Notes: generated by a model not told the origin, from the sequence alone. 64,000 nt of DNA from Acidobacteriaceae bacterium (GCA_025462735.1 JAOAPC010000016.1:1-64000), one strand, 5' to 3'. Shown: positions 16,628 to 25,511, numbered from the stretch's first letter. Numbers and translations: made by a program.

Positions 16628-16882
16628 ATGTCGATGGCGACAAAATTGGTTGATCAAGAATTGAATGTAAAGGAGTGCATCAAATCAATAACCGGATCTG
16701 AGTTAAGCTCCCATATCGAACTTGCGGTAGTTTCCGAAGGCGGCCGACGCTGGGTAGTTTGTTCTGTGTGCGGGGGCCGATGGTCAGTCAAGTTTTCACA
16801 GGTTGATGCTGGCGATGGTTATTGCGAACAGGGTGCCACAAATTATTACAAGTCCGACGGCAAGCTGCTTAGACGCGTATAG
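16628..16882 (+). CDS. Small hypothetical protein next to the restriction gene
   Basis: 84 aa, 26 nt after the restriction enzyme stop. The sequence has a C-S-V-C-G-G-R-W segment in the middle (one Cys pair) and a G-A-T-N-Y-Y-K-S-D-G-K-L-L end; no family is recognised. Spacing and strand suggest co-transcription with the type IV enzyme. It might be a regulatory or accessory subunit, or a cargo ORF of the island. Confidence 0.45.
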   Translation: MSMATKLVDQELNVKECIKSITGSELSSHIELAVVSEGGRRWVVCSVCGGRWSVKFSQVDAGDGYCEQGATNYYKSDGKLLRRV

Positions 16883-17036
16883 CGCCTACGCGGGAATCCG
16901 GGTCGTCAAGCATGCTCAACTGTTGATGAGGTTAGAAGACGGAGAAATCACTTTTCCGGATACCGTCTCAGCGCCTTCCGAAGCGGCTCGTGCCCGGTTG
17001 CGCACCTCCGATCGCGACGAATAACCCGTCGTCGCC

Positions 17037-19514
17037 TTACATCAGCCACAGCGCGTCCACATCCACAATCATATTGGTGCGCGGAATTTTTTCTTTTTCC
17101 GCCTGGGCCAGCATGGCGCGCAGCAGCTCGTTCAGTTTCTGGCGGCTCGGGGACTTCAAAATAAAGTGGTAGCGGTAATCGCGCTTCAGACGTTCAATGG
17201 GAGCGGCGGCAGGGCCCAGCACACGCACTCCTTCGTGGCGGGTTTTCTCGAACCAGCGGCCTAGCGCGCCTGACCATCGCAGCGTTTCATCGAGCTTCGC
17301 GCTGCGGACCATCACGTTGGCGAGTGAACTGTACGGCGGATAGTGCATCCAGCTGCGGAAGCGAAGTTCTTTCTCGTAGAAGCCGGTGAAATCGTGCTGC
17401 GCGGCATATTGCACGGCGTAGTGCTCGGGAAATAAAGTTTGCAGCACAACTTTTCCCGGGACTTCCCCTCGCCCAGCTCGCCCAGCGACTTGCGTGAGTA
17501 ATTGAAACGTACGCTCGGCGGCGCGGAAATCGGGCAGCCCCAGAGCCATGTCGGCCCCAACCACGCCGACTAATGTCACGCCGTGAATGTCATGACCCTT
17601 GGCGATCATCTGCGTGCCTACGAGCACATCCAGTTCGCCTGCGTTCAACGCGTTCAGCGCGCGCTCGAAATCGGCATGGCTGCGGACGGTGTCGCGATCA
17701 AGCCGCGCGATCCGGGCCTGCGGAAAAAGTCCATGTAGCAGTTCTTCTAATTTTTCAGAGCCGGTGCCCAGGAAATACACGTACTCGCTGCCGCACGAGG
17801 CGCAATGCTTCGGCACCGGAGCCATGAATCCGCAGTAGTGGCATTCCATCCGGTGCCTGGATTTGTGGTGCGTAAGCGCGATGGCGCAATTGCTGCACTC
17901 GAGTTTTTTGCCGCAGGTTCGGCACAAGACCACAGGCGAATACCCGCGCCGGTTCAGCAATACCATGGCTTGTTCTTTACGCTCGAGGCGCAGGCGGATC
18001 TCCTCGATCAGCTTGCGGGAGATGACTTGCTCAATGCCGGTTTCCTGGAACTCCTGGCGCATATCAATGAGCTCGACTTCCGGCAGCGGACGCTTCTCGA
18101 CGCGGTCGGGCATTTCGACCAGCGCATAACGATTCTTCTTGGCGTTGAAATACGATTCCAAGGAAGGCGTCGCCGATCCTAGCACGACTACGGCATCCGA
18201 AAATTTTGCCCGCATTACCGCGACATCGCGCGCGTGGTAGCGCGGCGTCTCTTCCTGCTTATAGGAAGAGTCTTGCTCTTCATCAACAATAATGAGCGCG
18301 AGATTTGCAACCGGAGCAAACACCGCCGACCGGGTCCCGACTATAGCCCGAGCTTCGCCGCGCCGGATGCGATGCCAGTGCTCAGCGCGTTCTTTGTCAG
18401 AAAGACCGGAATGCAGAATCGCCACTTCGTTTCCAAAAACCTCATGAACATCGGCGGCCACCGCAGGAGTAAGACCGATTTCGGGGACCAGCAGAATGGC
18501 AGAGCGGCGCGCGTCTGCATCCAGCACCGACTTCATGGCAGCGAGATATACGGCTGTTTTCCCGGATCCGGTGACGCCGTGCAGCAGGATACCGGTGAAG
18601 CTCCGGGCGTCAACTGCGGCGCGAATCCTAGCCAGTGCAGCCTGCTGCGCGGAATTAAATTCCATGCCCGCAGGAAGGCTGCGCGGGTTCACGGTTGATT
18701 TCGGCAGCTCGATCGCTTCCTGGACCAGTTCGATCAACCCGCGCTTCACCAGAGTGCCAAGCGTGCTTCGCGGGACATCGAGCGCGCGCAGCTCTTCAAC
18801 TGCGAGTTTGCCGCCGGCGGCAGTGAGCCTATCGACGATCAGCCGCTGATTCGAATTCAGTTTTGGTTGCAGATCGGGCGGACGAGGGCGTCCGCCATTA
18901 CGTGGGTCGTCTTTGAGCAGACCGAACTGCCTGGTCCGCGAAGCATCGGTTGCGTGCGATACATCTTCGCGCACAATCCACTTTTTTCGAACCATGCCTT
19001 CGAGAAGCGACGGAGAAATACGGGTCGCCGAGCGCAGAGTTTCTTCCCTCGCCTCATCGCGCATGGCCAGATAATCCAGCGCCCTGTATTCGGTGTCTTG
19101 CTCTTGCGGCGTCTTTTTAGATCGCGCCGAAGATCCTCCACTTCCGGCCAGATGCAGGGCTGTGTGTCCTTCTTCTGTGATCCGGTACACCACCGCTCGG
19201 CGGAACTCCGCATTCAGCGGCAGCATGGAGCGGAAAACTTCTCCGACTGGGGCAAGGTAGTACTCGCTGATCCATTTACCTAGACGTAATAGTTCCCCCG
19301 ACAGCGCCGGCGTCTCGTCCAAAACCTGGAGGACGGTTTTTGCGGTCACTTTCGGAGCCCGGTCGTGCAGCTCAGTTACGACTCCCGCCAAGCGCTGCCG
19401 ACGGAACGGCACAATCACACGGCTGCCGGAGACCGGGCTCGGGCCCTCAGGCAGACGATAGGTAAGTACCATGTGCAAAGGCACAGGCACAGCGACATCG
19501 CAAAATTCCGGCAT
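17037..19514 (-). CDS. priA: Primosomal replication protein N' (PriA helicase)
   Basis: PriA recognises abandoned forks and D-loops and starts replisome reloading; it is a 3'-5' DNA helicase. The 825-aa product has the N-terminal 3'-end-binding domain (VAVPVPLHMVLTYRLPEG, residues 8-25), a winged-helix/linker region (about 110-280), Walker A GVTGSGKT at 313-320, the DEEQD box at 411-415 (DEEH in most SF2 helicases), and motif III GSATPSLES. It also has eight zinc-binding cysteines between about 532 and 575 (CRTCGKKLECSNC, CHYCGF, CASCG). Helicase motifs V and VI follow (VLVGTQMIAKGHD, TQVAGRAGRGEVPG). Residues 207-213 in the variable linker are coded by a palindromic element shared with murC. 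Length is at the long end for PriA. Confidence 0.96.
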   Translation of the reverse strand: MPEFCDVAVPVPLHMVLTYRLPEGPSPVSGSRVIVPFRRQRLAGVVTELHDRAPKVTAKTVLQVLDETPALSGELLRLGKWISEYYLAPVGEVFRSMLPLNAEFRRAVVYRITEEGHTALHLAGSGGSSARSKKTPQEQDTEYRALDYLAMRDEAREETLRSATRISPSLLEGMVRKKWIVREDVSHATDASRTRQFGLLKDDPRNGGRPRPPDLQPKLNSNQRLIVDRLTAAGGKLAVEELRALDVPRSTLGTLVKRGLIELVQEAIELPKSTVNPRSLPAGMEFNSAQQAALARIRAAVDARSFTGILLHGVTGSGKTAVYLAAMKSVLDADARRSAILLVPEIGLTPAVAADVHEVFGNEVAILHSGLSDKERAEHWHRIRRGEARAIVGTRSAVFAPVANLALIIVDEEQDSSYKQEETPRYHARDVAVMRAKFSDAVVVLGSATPSLESYFNAKKNRYALVEMPDRVEKRPLPEVELIDMRQEFQETGIEQVISRKLIEEIRLRLERKEQAMVLLNRRGYSPVVLCRTCGKKLECSNCAIALTHHKSRHRMECHYCGFMAPVPKHCASCGSEYVYFLGTGSEKLEELLHGLFPQARIARLDRDTVRSHADFERALNALNAGELDVLVGTQMIAKGHDIHGVTLVGVVGADMALGLPDFRAAERTFQLLTQVAGRAGRGEVPGKVVLQTLFPEHYAVQYAAQHDFTGFYEKELRFRSWMHYPPYSSLANVMVRSAKLDETLRWSGALGRWFEKTRHEGVRVLGPAAAPIERLKRDYRYHFILKSPSRQKLNELLRAMLAQAEKEKIPRTNMIVDVDALWLM
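18876..18896. repeat. GGGCGGACG palindrome inside the priA frame
   Basis: The element reads GGGCGGACGAGGGCGTCCGC then C. Its reverse complement is identical over 21 nt to the start of the element embedded in murC (47571-47591). It codes for G-G-R-P-R-P in the PriA linker between the DNA-binding and helicase domains, and the frame stays open. Confidence 0.75.
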
Positions 19515-19770
19515 TGGAAAGTTGGAAGTTGAATCGTAGCATCCCCCAATTACGTCAATGGCAGGACGTTATGTTCGGTACAGCACCTTATATGCGATAC
19601 AGACTTTCCCGACCCTACAGCGTATAAGCAGGTAAGGATGTAAAATTGACCATGGCACGGAAGTGTAATTAGTTCCACGAGGATGCGTGCTTCCGGGAAA
19701 ATTTGACCTAAGGTCTTTTACCTAAGAAATCCAAGTATCCACAGCAAACCTCGGCATCGGCCCGTTTCGG

Positions 19771-20001
19771 GTGACCCCGGATGTGCCAAAATTCTGGTTA
19801 GACGGCTCCGGCCGAGTGGTTGAACGTGGACCTTTGAAGTCTCCGCAGAAGCGCATTCCCACTTGTTTTGTTTCACTTGCAGAGGAATGTACCTGGCTCG
19901 AAGAACTTCGGCGTGATCGCTTCCGGTGTTCAGGAATAGAGTTTTTAGTTGTGGCAAAAAAACCTCACTTTGGTGCTATCGGCGCAGTTACTTTTCTGTA
20001 A
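19771..20001 (+). CDS. Possible small protein upstream of the LuxR-HTH pair
   Basis: 76 aa from GTG 19771, no convincing ribosome site. Codon use is gene-like and the peptide has ordered-looking segments (RIPTCFVSLAEECTWLEELR, GIEFLVVAKKPHFGAIGAV), but no family is recognised. Its stop lies 14 nt before a sigma54-like site that faces the LuxR pair. It could equally be a chance frame in the long region (19515-20110) between priA and the LuxR genes; apart from this ORF and the promoter I see nothing there. Confidence 0.3.
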   Translation: MTPDVPKFWLDGSGRVVERGPLKSPQKRIPTCFVSLAEECTWLEELRRDRFRCSGIEFLVVAKKPHFGAIGAVTFL

Positions 20002-20014
20002 ACCACAGGGTAGC

Positions 20015-20030
20015 TGGCACACCATGTGCA
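20015..20030 (+). promoter_or_regulatory. Sigma54-type (-24/-12) promoter candidate
   Basis: TGGCACACCATGTGCA has GG at 20016-20017 and GC at 20028-20029, the required 10-nt spacing, and matches 10 of 12 consensus positions of TGGCACG-N4-TTGCW. It sits about 80 nt before the first LuxR-HTH start. A similar site precedes the second LuxR pair at 33477. Confidence 0.55.
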
Positions 20031-20110
20031 AAGAAAGTTACAGTCCCGCAAGGCTGGCTTCTTCGACTAGGCACCACTGGTGAGGTCATTCGGGGGTAAG
20101 AGGTGACTTG

Positions 20111-20491
20111 ATGAAGGAAAAAGAGCTGCGGCCACGGGAGCAGCAGGTCGTAGAACTGCTCCTGCAAGGCTGTGACAATGATGAAATTTCCAAGGAGCTG
20201 AAGATGGCCCGGCGCACGGTGAAGGCGCACTTCAACCGGCTGTTCACTCGCTTTGGAATTACTGGCGGAGTCAAACGAGTAAAGCTAGCAACACTCATAT
20301 ATAGGAGGCGACTTTGGTCCGAGGAGAAAACGGCAGAACCTACCCAAGCGAGCGAGAACAGCGAGTCATCGCCCTCGTCGCACAAGGACTCAAAAACAAA
20401 GAAGTTGCAAGCGAGATCGGAACAACCGAACACGTCGTCAAGAATTATCTCCGGACGATCTACGACAAACTGGGGCTCTGGAACCGCGTAG
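20111..20491 (+). CDS. Stand-alone LuxR/GerE HTH protein, pair A first gene
   Basis: ATG 20111 (a TTG precedes it directly) lies behind AAGAGGTGA. Residues about 6-65 are a GerE helix-turn-helix: LRPREQQVVELLLQGCDNDE, RRTVKAHFNRLFTRFGI, then R-V-K-L-A-T-L-I-Y-R-R-R. There is no receiver or ligand domain. After about residue 70 the frame runs on for 57 Ser/Lys-rich residues that overlap the next gene by 178 nt. Its relative at 33567 stops right after the HTH, so a lost stop codon or a frameshift at about 20320 is suspected. Probably a small DNA-binding regulator working with the next gene. Confidence 0.8.
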   Translation: MKEKELRPREQQVVELLLQGCDNDEISKELKMARRTVKAHFNRLFTRFGITGGVKRVKLATLIYRRRLWSEEKTAEPTQASENSESSPSSHKDSKTKKLQARSEQPNTSSRIISGRSTTNWGSGTA

Positions 20492-20553
20492 AGCTGGCGT
20501 TGTGGTATGAGGCGCGGCGGTATGAGGGGATGTTCCTGGCGCCTGCCAATTAA
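20314..20553 (+). CDS. Stand-alone LuxR/GerE HTH protein, pair A second gene
   Basis: TTG 20314 is the start: a perfect AGGAGG lies at 20303-20308, 5 nt upstream. The 79-aa protein is nearly all GerE domain: YPSEREQRVIALVAQGLKNK, EVASEIGTTEHVVKNYLRTI, YDKLGLWNRVELALWYEARR. It starts inside the 3' part of the first LuxR gene in another frame. The same order and the second-gene signature T-E-x-V-I/V-K-N-x-L-R-x-x-x-D-K-L-G-x-W-x-R-x-E-L-A-L-x are seen in the pair at 33793, so pairing is conserved and a heterodimer is plausible (inference). Confidence 0.85.
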   Translation: MVRGENGRTYPSEREQRVIALVAQGLKNKEVASEIGTTEHVVKNYLRTIYDKLGLWNRVELALWYEARRYEGMFLAPAN

Positions 20554-20661
20554 GTATCCAACCTAAAACTGATAGTCAAGCGGTCGAGACCCAGGGACAT
20601 CGAAATGAGATGTTCTGGGGTCTCGGCTGGCCCTCCCCGTAAGCCAAATCGACACGCCGGT

Positions 20662-21492
20662 TCAGCGCGGACGCAGAACTTGATACCGTGTAATCGTGTA
20701 GCCGAGGGCCGCTCCAAGAAACACGTCCGAAGGAAAATGAGAGAGCGTGGTCACGCGAGAAAAGCTGATCGCGGTCGCGAAAGCATACGTTACAAAGGGC
20801 ACCCAGCGGTGGTTGCGATACCGGGTGGCGACGACCGTGGCCACGGAAAATACACCGGCGGCATGCCCGGACGGGAATGAGCTGCCCTTAAACGGAGACA
20901 CTCCGCCACTAAAAAATGTGTCGTTAAAAGGCGCTCCAGGTCGAACATCGCTAGGGCGTTTTCTGCGAGTGACCGCTTTCATAGCAAGATCAACTACGGC
21001 GCTGTCAGCGTAAGCTTCCCCCGCCAGTAAGGCCGTACTCACCTGGTAAGTATCGTGCCGAACGTAGCCTGCAATCAGAAGAGAAGCGGGCACCGCTATC
21101 ACTTCCCCCGTAGTAATCGGGGAATCGAAAACATCATTGATGTCGTCGAGGTTCCTCGAGTGATTGCGAAAATAGGGCATGACGTGGGGATCGGCTACGA
21201 TGAGGCCCGCGGTTCCGCCTGCGATAGCAAGCGTCGGTAACAAGTAGCGCCCTTTCGCCCACTGAGTGGGGAAAAGCCAGATGTTTTTCTGGTCTTGGAG
21301 AAAGTCCTTGGGCAATGACCGCCAAGACACTTCTCGATCAACGTCATTGCCATGTTTTGCTCGGGACGACTGCGATGGACTGTCAGGCAAATCGGCATGG
21401 CCGCCCTGCGCATAAGCCAGGTTAGGCGTAGTCCAAATTCCCGCACAAAAGACGACCACAACAAGTAGAAACAGCTTCTGTCTCGAACGCAT
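20662..21492 (-). CDS. PAP2-family phosphatase
   Basis: ATG 21492 (MRSRQKLFLLVVVVFCAGIW) gives a signal or anchor; an upstream ATG at 21585 would add 31 residues without hydrophobic character. The PAP2 signature is complete: KAVTRRKRP (K-x6-RP), SSFPSGHAAGVFS (PSGH) and SRVTTLSHFPSDVFLG (SR-x5-H-x3-D). It is a membrane-associated phosphatidic acid or undecaprenyl-diphosphate phosphatase-type enzyme with its active site toward the periplasm. Several hydrophobic helices surround the motifs. No neighbouring gene fixes its substrate. Confidence 0.9.
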   Translation of the reverse strand: MRSRQKLFLLVVVVFCAGIWTTPNLAYAQGGHADLPDSPSQSSRAKHGNDVDREVSWRSLPKDFLQDQKNIWLFPTQWAKGRYLLPTLAIAGGTAGLIVADPHVMPYFRNHSRNLDDINDVFDSPITTGEVIAVPASLLIAGYVRHDTYQVSTALLAGEAYADSAVVDLAMKAVTRRKRPSDVRPGAPFNDTFFSGGVSPFKGSSFPSGHAAGVFSVATVVATRYRNHRWVPFVTYAFATAISFSRVTTLSHFPSDVFLGAALGYTITRYQVLRPR

Positions 21493-21680
21493 CGAGCTTT
21501 GATGCACGTTTCTCAGACGGAGAAATCCATTGGGCTGGCATAAGTGCAGAGATTTTGGAACGCGTTGACTTTTGAATTGATTCACAGCTGGTCAGTGGCG
21601 GGCAACTCAGAAGCGACTATTGTAATCGGGCGATTGCACTTCAGAAATCGGTTGTGAGTGAAATGGGGATGTTGAATCCG

Positions 21681-22196
21681 CTACTGTTTTGTTATGACAC
21701 CACAGGCGATACGGTCACCGGAGTTTCCGGCAGGATCGGTTTTCATGTCGTCGGCCTTGGCATGGATAACTAGCGCCGTTCCCCCATTGCTGAAAATGGA
21801 GTGGCTGTCATTTTCCCAATTCACGTCTCTGTTGACAATCTGCGTTTTCGCCTTGCCATTAGCGTCCACGGTGAAGTTTTGCATGTCGCCCGCGTGGTGG
21901 CCTTCAGGATTCTCAAACCCATGCTTCTTGTTGTCAGGATTGAAATGGGGACCGGCCGACTTGAAATCCGGGGCGTCGCACTTTGGATTTTGGTGGATAT
22001 GGATGGCGTGCTCTCCCGGAGGCAAATTATGCAAGTCGAGCTGAATCACCATGCCATCGCTCTCATACATAAACGCCGAACCTACGCTTTTGCCTTGGGC
22101 ATCCTTCAGTTCGACCGCAACCTTGGCAGCGCTGGCCAAAGACAGAGTCAAGACGCTCAGAACCAGCATGCCAGCAAATGAGGTGTCGTTTTTCAT
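21681..22196 (-). CDS. sodC: Periplasmic Cu/Zn superoxide dismutase
   Basis: Converts superoxide to hydrogen peroxide and oxygen. Signal peptide at residues 1-24 ([14 protein letters not shown]). The fold follows: G-E-H-A-I-H-I-H (copper ligands), [31 protein letters not shown] (bridging and zinc histidines, zinc Asp), and [20 protein letters not shown] with the last copper His. A C-terminal IACGV provides the second cysteine of the conserved disulfide. All metal ligands appear present. Standing alone, monocistronic. Confidence 0.95.
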   Translation of the reverse strand: MKNDTSFAGMLVLSVLTLSLASAAKVAVELKDAQGKSVGSAFMYESDGMVIQLDLHNLPPGEHAIHIHQNPKCDAPDFKSAGPHFNPDNKKHGFENPEGHHAGDMQNFTVDANGKAKTQIVNRDVNWENDSHSIFSNGGTALVIHAKADDMKTDPAGNSGDRIACGVITKQ

Positions 22197-22245
22197 AGCA
22201 TTATTATAGTGAGTATAGTGCGCACGAAGATTAGAGCCGAGAAGC

Positions 22246-23478
22246 CTATCGCCCGTTGACTCGCGCCTTGAATTGCGCCTTCAAAATCGACAGCACACGG
22301 CGTGGACCTCTCTTGGCGCCCGCTACAGCTTCTTCAGCTTCAGTTTCATCCGTGTTTTGAATTTCCTTATCTTTATCCCTATCCCTGTCCCCGACGTTTG
22401 ATAAGCCAGCTTTTAGCGAAACGGGGTTGGCATCGCTTTGCTTGTTAGCGACTTCCGGGTGGACCTCGTCTATCGGCCACATGCGCTCACCTTGGTCATC
22501 CCCGGTCTCCACGACCTTCTGTGCCTGCTGCATGAACCATAGTGAAGCCCATTTGCCCTGCAGACTAAGGTCGGATGTTGCAACCAGCATGCCGCAGTGC
22601 CCGCAAAACTCGTCCTTTTCGGTCATCGGATGGCCGCAGACCCGGCACTTCACTGGGCTTGGGCTTGGCTCGACTTCGTGTCGAGCGGAGCTCGAATGGA
22701 CAGCCGAGAGCGGCTGTCCCCACATGGAAACGGCAGGCGAAGAAGATAACTCAGGAAGCGGGTCGTCAGCCTTCGGTTCATGGAGCTTTGGAGTAATCGG
22801 GCTAAGGTTTTCAGCGGAGGCATCGGCTGCAGGCGCGAGATCAGCCGGCGGCGTTGCAGCGTTCACGACGCCCGATTCGCGATCCCGGACTTCGCCAATC
22901 AATCCGACCGCGAGTTCGCAGATGCGTTCATCCCAATCCTCGAAGGCGTCTGGGTTGTTCCAGCGAAGCTCCACTAATCCCGCCACCTCGTCATTGCGCT
23001 GAATGGGGACGGCCAACAACGATCCAACGTGCAATTCCTTGCATAGCTCGGGTTCTAGCCGAATGTCGCTACGCGCATTGGCGGACTGGAAGGCGCGGCC
23101 ATTCCGCAGCCGTTCGGTCGCTACCAGCGAGTTCGAGGCCACTGAGCCGCCGGGGACCTTGGCTGCCGTCCCGGAGCAGGCGGCGCAGCTCAAGTATCCG
23201 TCGTTGACCAGGCAAATACTGGCGCCATCGGCGCTGGTCAGGCTGCGAAGGCACTCGGCAACCAGCGCCAGGGCGGTGGCGAGATCCTGGCCGTCAGCAA
23301 GAATCCGCGAGCGCGTGCTGGCAATTTCGGAGGAGATCCGCGCTGGATCGTGGCGTGCGTTTCTGGCCCGCAAAGCTTCGTTATGCTCCTGCAGGGTATA
23401 GGCCGCGGCAAGCAGTTGCTGGAACGAATTCTCGTCCAGGATCGGGTTCTGCCTGGCGCAAGGGGAGGCGAAGGTCAC
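22246..23478 (-). CDS. GAF-domain protein with a C-terminal zinc ribbon
   Basis: Starts at GTG 23478 with GGAG 9 nt upstream. Residues about 25-55 are helical; residues about 62-205 are a GAF-type sensor domain ([53 protein letters not shown]). A long Ala/Pro/Ser-rich linker leads to a double-CxxC zinc ribbon near residue 285 ([20 protein letters not shown]). The tail is charged and low-complexity. GAF domains bind small molecules or sense redox state; no output enzyme domain is visible, so it may pass signal by protein contact. Function inferred only. Confidence 0.78.
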   Translation of the reverse strand: MTFASPCARQNPILDENSFQQLLAAAYTLQEHNEALRARNARHDPARISSEIASTRSRILADGQDLATALALVAECLRSLTSADGASICLVNDGYLSCAACSGTAAKVPGGSVASNSLVATERLRNGRAFQSANARSDIRLEPELCKELHVGSLLAVPIQRNDEVAGLVELRWNNPDAFEDWDERICELAVGLIGEVRDRESGVVNAATPPADLAPAADASAENLSPITPKLHEPKADDPLPELSSSPAVSMWGQPLSAVHSSSARHEVEPSPSPVKCRVCGHPMTEKDEFCGHCGMLVATSDLSLQGKWASLWFMQQAQKVVETGDDQGERMWPIDEVHPEVANKQSDANPVSLKAGLSNVGDRDRDKDKEIQNTDETEAEEAVAGAKRGPRRVLSILKAQFKARVNGR

Positions 23479-23644
23479 AACTAATACTCCGTGCGAAACA
23501 TTCTAAAGCAATTTTCAGAGCTCAACTACAGGAAAGGGCAAACGATTCCAAGTCCTTGCTTCTAAAACGACTGCCTCAGAGTTGATCCGTTTACACCGAG
23601 AGGCCGGGCTGGCCCACCCTTTGCACCATCCCCTCTGAGGCTGC

Positions 23645-23673
23645 CCCACCCTTTGCGTTTTTCAAAGGGTGGG
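23645..23673. repeat. CCCACCCTTTG hairpin (terminator-like)
   Basis: CCCACCCTTTG and CAAAGGGTGGG flank a 7-nt loop, an 11-bp perfect stem. A relaxed half-copy precedes it at about 23611-23625, and a cousin lies at 40976-41004. Confidence 0.65.
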
Positions 23674-23739
23674 AGACCACAGGCCCAAAAGGCGAGTGGC
23701 GGGGCGGCCCACTCAAGCCCGGGTTTGGCTTGAGTGGGG

Positions 23740-23959
23740 TTCAGATCTCCCCAACTCTGTCATCCCGACCGGAGCAGATCATCGCGAAGCGATGATCTGC
23801 GGAGTGGAGGGACCTTGCGTTTGATGTTTGCATCGGACGTGTAGAGATCGAGTCGGAATAGACGGCACGAAACCGGGAACGAGCGGCACGAACACTCCGT
23901 CCAGCTGTCGAACTCCCCCACTCAAGCCAAACCCGGGCTTGAGCGGGCCACCCGTTCCC
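23740..23959. repeat. 220-bp dispersed repeat, copy 1
   Basis: Nearly identical to 25292-25511 over the whole length. It holds a perfect 11-bp hairpin CAGATCATCGC-gaa-GCGATGATCTG near its left end and ends in CGGGCTTGAGCGGGCCACCCG, which pairs loosely with the CTCAAGCCCGGGTTTGGC segment just outside it. With 23479-23739 this fills the gap before the LamG gene; no other gene was seen there. Confidence 0.85.
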
Positions 23960-23965
23960 ATTTAA

Positions 23966-24739
23966 TCAACGTGGTGCGAACGGAGGCAGCCCGTATTTGG
24001 GGTGACCGTGGACCTTTCTGCCGCCTACGCGGTAGAGCCTTTGGATTTCATTAGCCGACAAGGCGCGGTCGAATAACGCGATTTCGTCGATGTCGCCAAC
24101 GAATGGAAAATCATTGCCGCCGTCGTTGAGATTTCCGATACCAACGCCCGGAGAGCAATCGGGTTGTAATTCGGCAAAAGGACGGACGGCGGTTACTGTC
24201 TGTGCGGCGAGCACCCCATTTATATAGAGGCTCATCGTGCCAATGCTGGAATCAAAGGTCGCCGCCACATGCGTCCACCGATGATAGGGAATAGTAGCGT
24301 CAACCCGTGCGGGATTACCCTCTTCATCAGAGATCATAAAGGCCAAATCATGGTCGCCCTGCATGGAAAGATGGTACGGATCCAGTCCCGGCCGGTTATC
24401 TCCGCGCCAGAAAATGATATATCCATTCCCCTGCGGTCTGATCCATCCTGTAATGGTCAACGCACCGGTCAGCGCATAAGCCGGCCGATCTGGAATCTGG
24501 ACACCGGTCCAACCTGGAGAATTGTCCGGATCGAACGAAAAGGCTTGTCCGATAACACCTTTGACGTAGGTGCCGTTGAATAATGTGCCGTCGTTTCTCG
24601 CGACGACGTCGAACGCATTATGGTTGCCTTTCCACCATCCGACGAGTCCGTCTCTTCCAAGTTGAGCTGAGGCGGTGGATGTTTGCGCTAATAAGGTTGA
24701 CGGTAAAGATAAAACAATTGCGAGTATCAAGCGGTTCAT
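23966..24739 (-). CDS. Secreted LamG/concanavalin-like protein
   Basis: ATG 24739 (MNRLILAIVLSLPSTLLAQT) gives a signal peptide; the open frame upstream to 24937 is not protein-like. The mature protein has a single LamG/Laminin_G_3 domain: GLVGWWKGNHNAFDVVARND at the start, IGQAFSFD, ALTITGWIRPQ, RWTHVAATFDSSIGTMSLYI and F-V-G-D-I-D-E-I-A-L-F-D-R-A-L-S-A-N-E-I-Q. Such domains bind carbohydrate or act as spacers in surface proteins. The gene is bracketed by two copies of a 220-bp repeat in direct orientation, which could allow its loss or copy by recombination. Confidence 0.85.
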   Translation of the reverse strand: MNRLILAIVLSLPSTLLAQTSTASAQLGRDGLVGWWKGNHNAFDVVARNDGTLFNGTYVKGVIGQAFSFDPDNSPGWTGVQIPDRPAYALTGALTITGWIRPQGNGYIIFWRGDNRPGLDPYHLSMQGDHDLAFMISDEEGNPARVDATIPYHRWTHVAATFDSSIGTMSLYINGVLAAQTVTAVRPFAELQPDCSPGVGIGNLNDGGNDFPFVGDIDEIALFDRALSANEIQRLYRVGGRKVHGHPKYGLPPFAPR

Positions 24740-25063
24740 AATAGGTGACTCTCCTAATCCTGGAGAGTAGATGCCCTTCTCAGGACGCAGTTGTCCTTCT
24801 AAGGTGGCATGAAACCCGCTGCTGTCAAAAGAAGAAAAGGTATGCCATCTAAGAACGTCTATGCCGACCAGACGTCGGATTCGGTCTTTGAGCGGTGTGC
24901 AAACGAAAATTCCAGTTCCGTTAGTGCGCTGAGGCAATTAAAAATTGACAACTGCTGGTCGCGTCACGCTTAAAACGTCGTTGACGTTAACAGGCATTAT
25001 CACAAGCTTGCGTCCTTTGTTCGGCGGGTGGCCCACTTCTCGTCGGGAAATACTCTGAGGGTG

Positions 25064-25207
25064 CCCACTTCTCCCTTGTGTTGGGAGAAGTGGGATTCTG
25101 ACAGCGTTTTTCTCGATCCGGATCGTTAGCTTCAGAACCGATATTAGTGACCGTCATTGCAATCGTTCGTGATCGTCCCACTTCTCGCAAAAAGCGCGAG
25201 AAATGGG
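25064..25207. repeat. Pair of CCCACTTCTC hairpins
   Basis: 25064-25094: CCCACTTCTCCC and GGGAGAAGTGGG with a 7-nt loop. 25177-25207: CCCACTTCTCGC and GCGCGAGAAATGGGG. The two share the outer stem but differ in inner bases while still pairing, a sign that structure is selected or copied as a unit. Confidence 0.65.
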
Positions 25208-25291
25208 GCACCCTCATATGTTTCCCTTGACTGAGGGCATATTCCTGCTCGTATGTGACGGCGAAGTGGGCCACTGCCTTGAGTCGGGGAT

Positions 25292-25511
25292 GTTCAGATC
25301 TCCCCAACTCTGTCATCCCGACCGGAGCAGATCATCGCGAAGCGATGATCTGTGGAGTGGAGGGACCTTGCGTTTGATGTTTGCATCGGACGTGTAGAGA
25401 TCGAGTCGGAATAGACGGCACGAAAACCGCGAACAAGCGGCACGAACACTCTGTCCAGCTGTCGAACTTCCCCACTCAACCCAACCCCGGGCTTGAGCGG
25501 GCCACCCGTCC
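25292..25511. repeat. 220-bp dispersed repeat, copy 2
   Basis: Second copy of the element at 23740-23959, same orientation, about 95 percent identical by eye, including the CAGATCATCGC hairpin and the closing GGGCTTGAGCGGGCCACCCG. Confidence 0.85.

Noticed and set aside
16803-17024. 73-aa + strand ORF between the restriction locus and priA
   Set aside because: Overlaps the 84-aa ORF in another frame; its start is inside that gene and the peptide has no recognisable structure.
19795-19870. tRNA-like segment (GCCGAGTGGTTGAA, typical of a tRNA-Ser/Leu D-arm)
   Set aside because: No acceptor stem closes it, the putative anticodon stem has only 3 pairs, and there is no T-arm GGTTCGAATCC block; it lies within an open reading frame.
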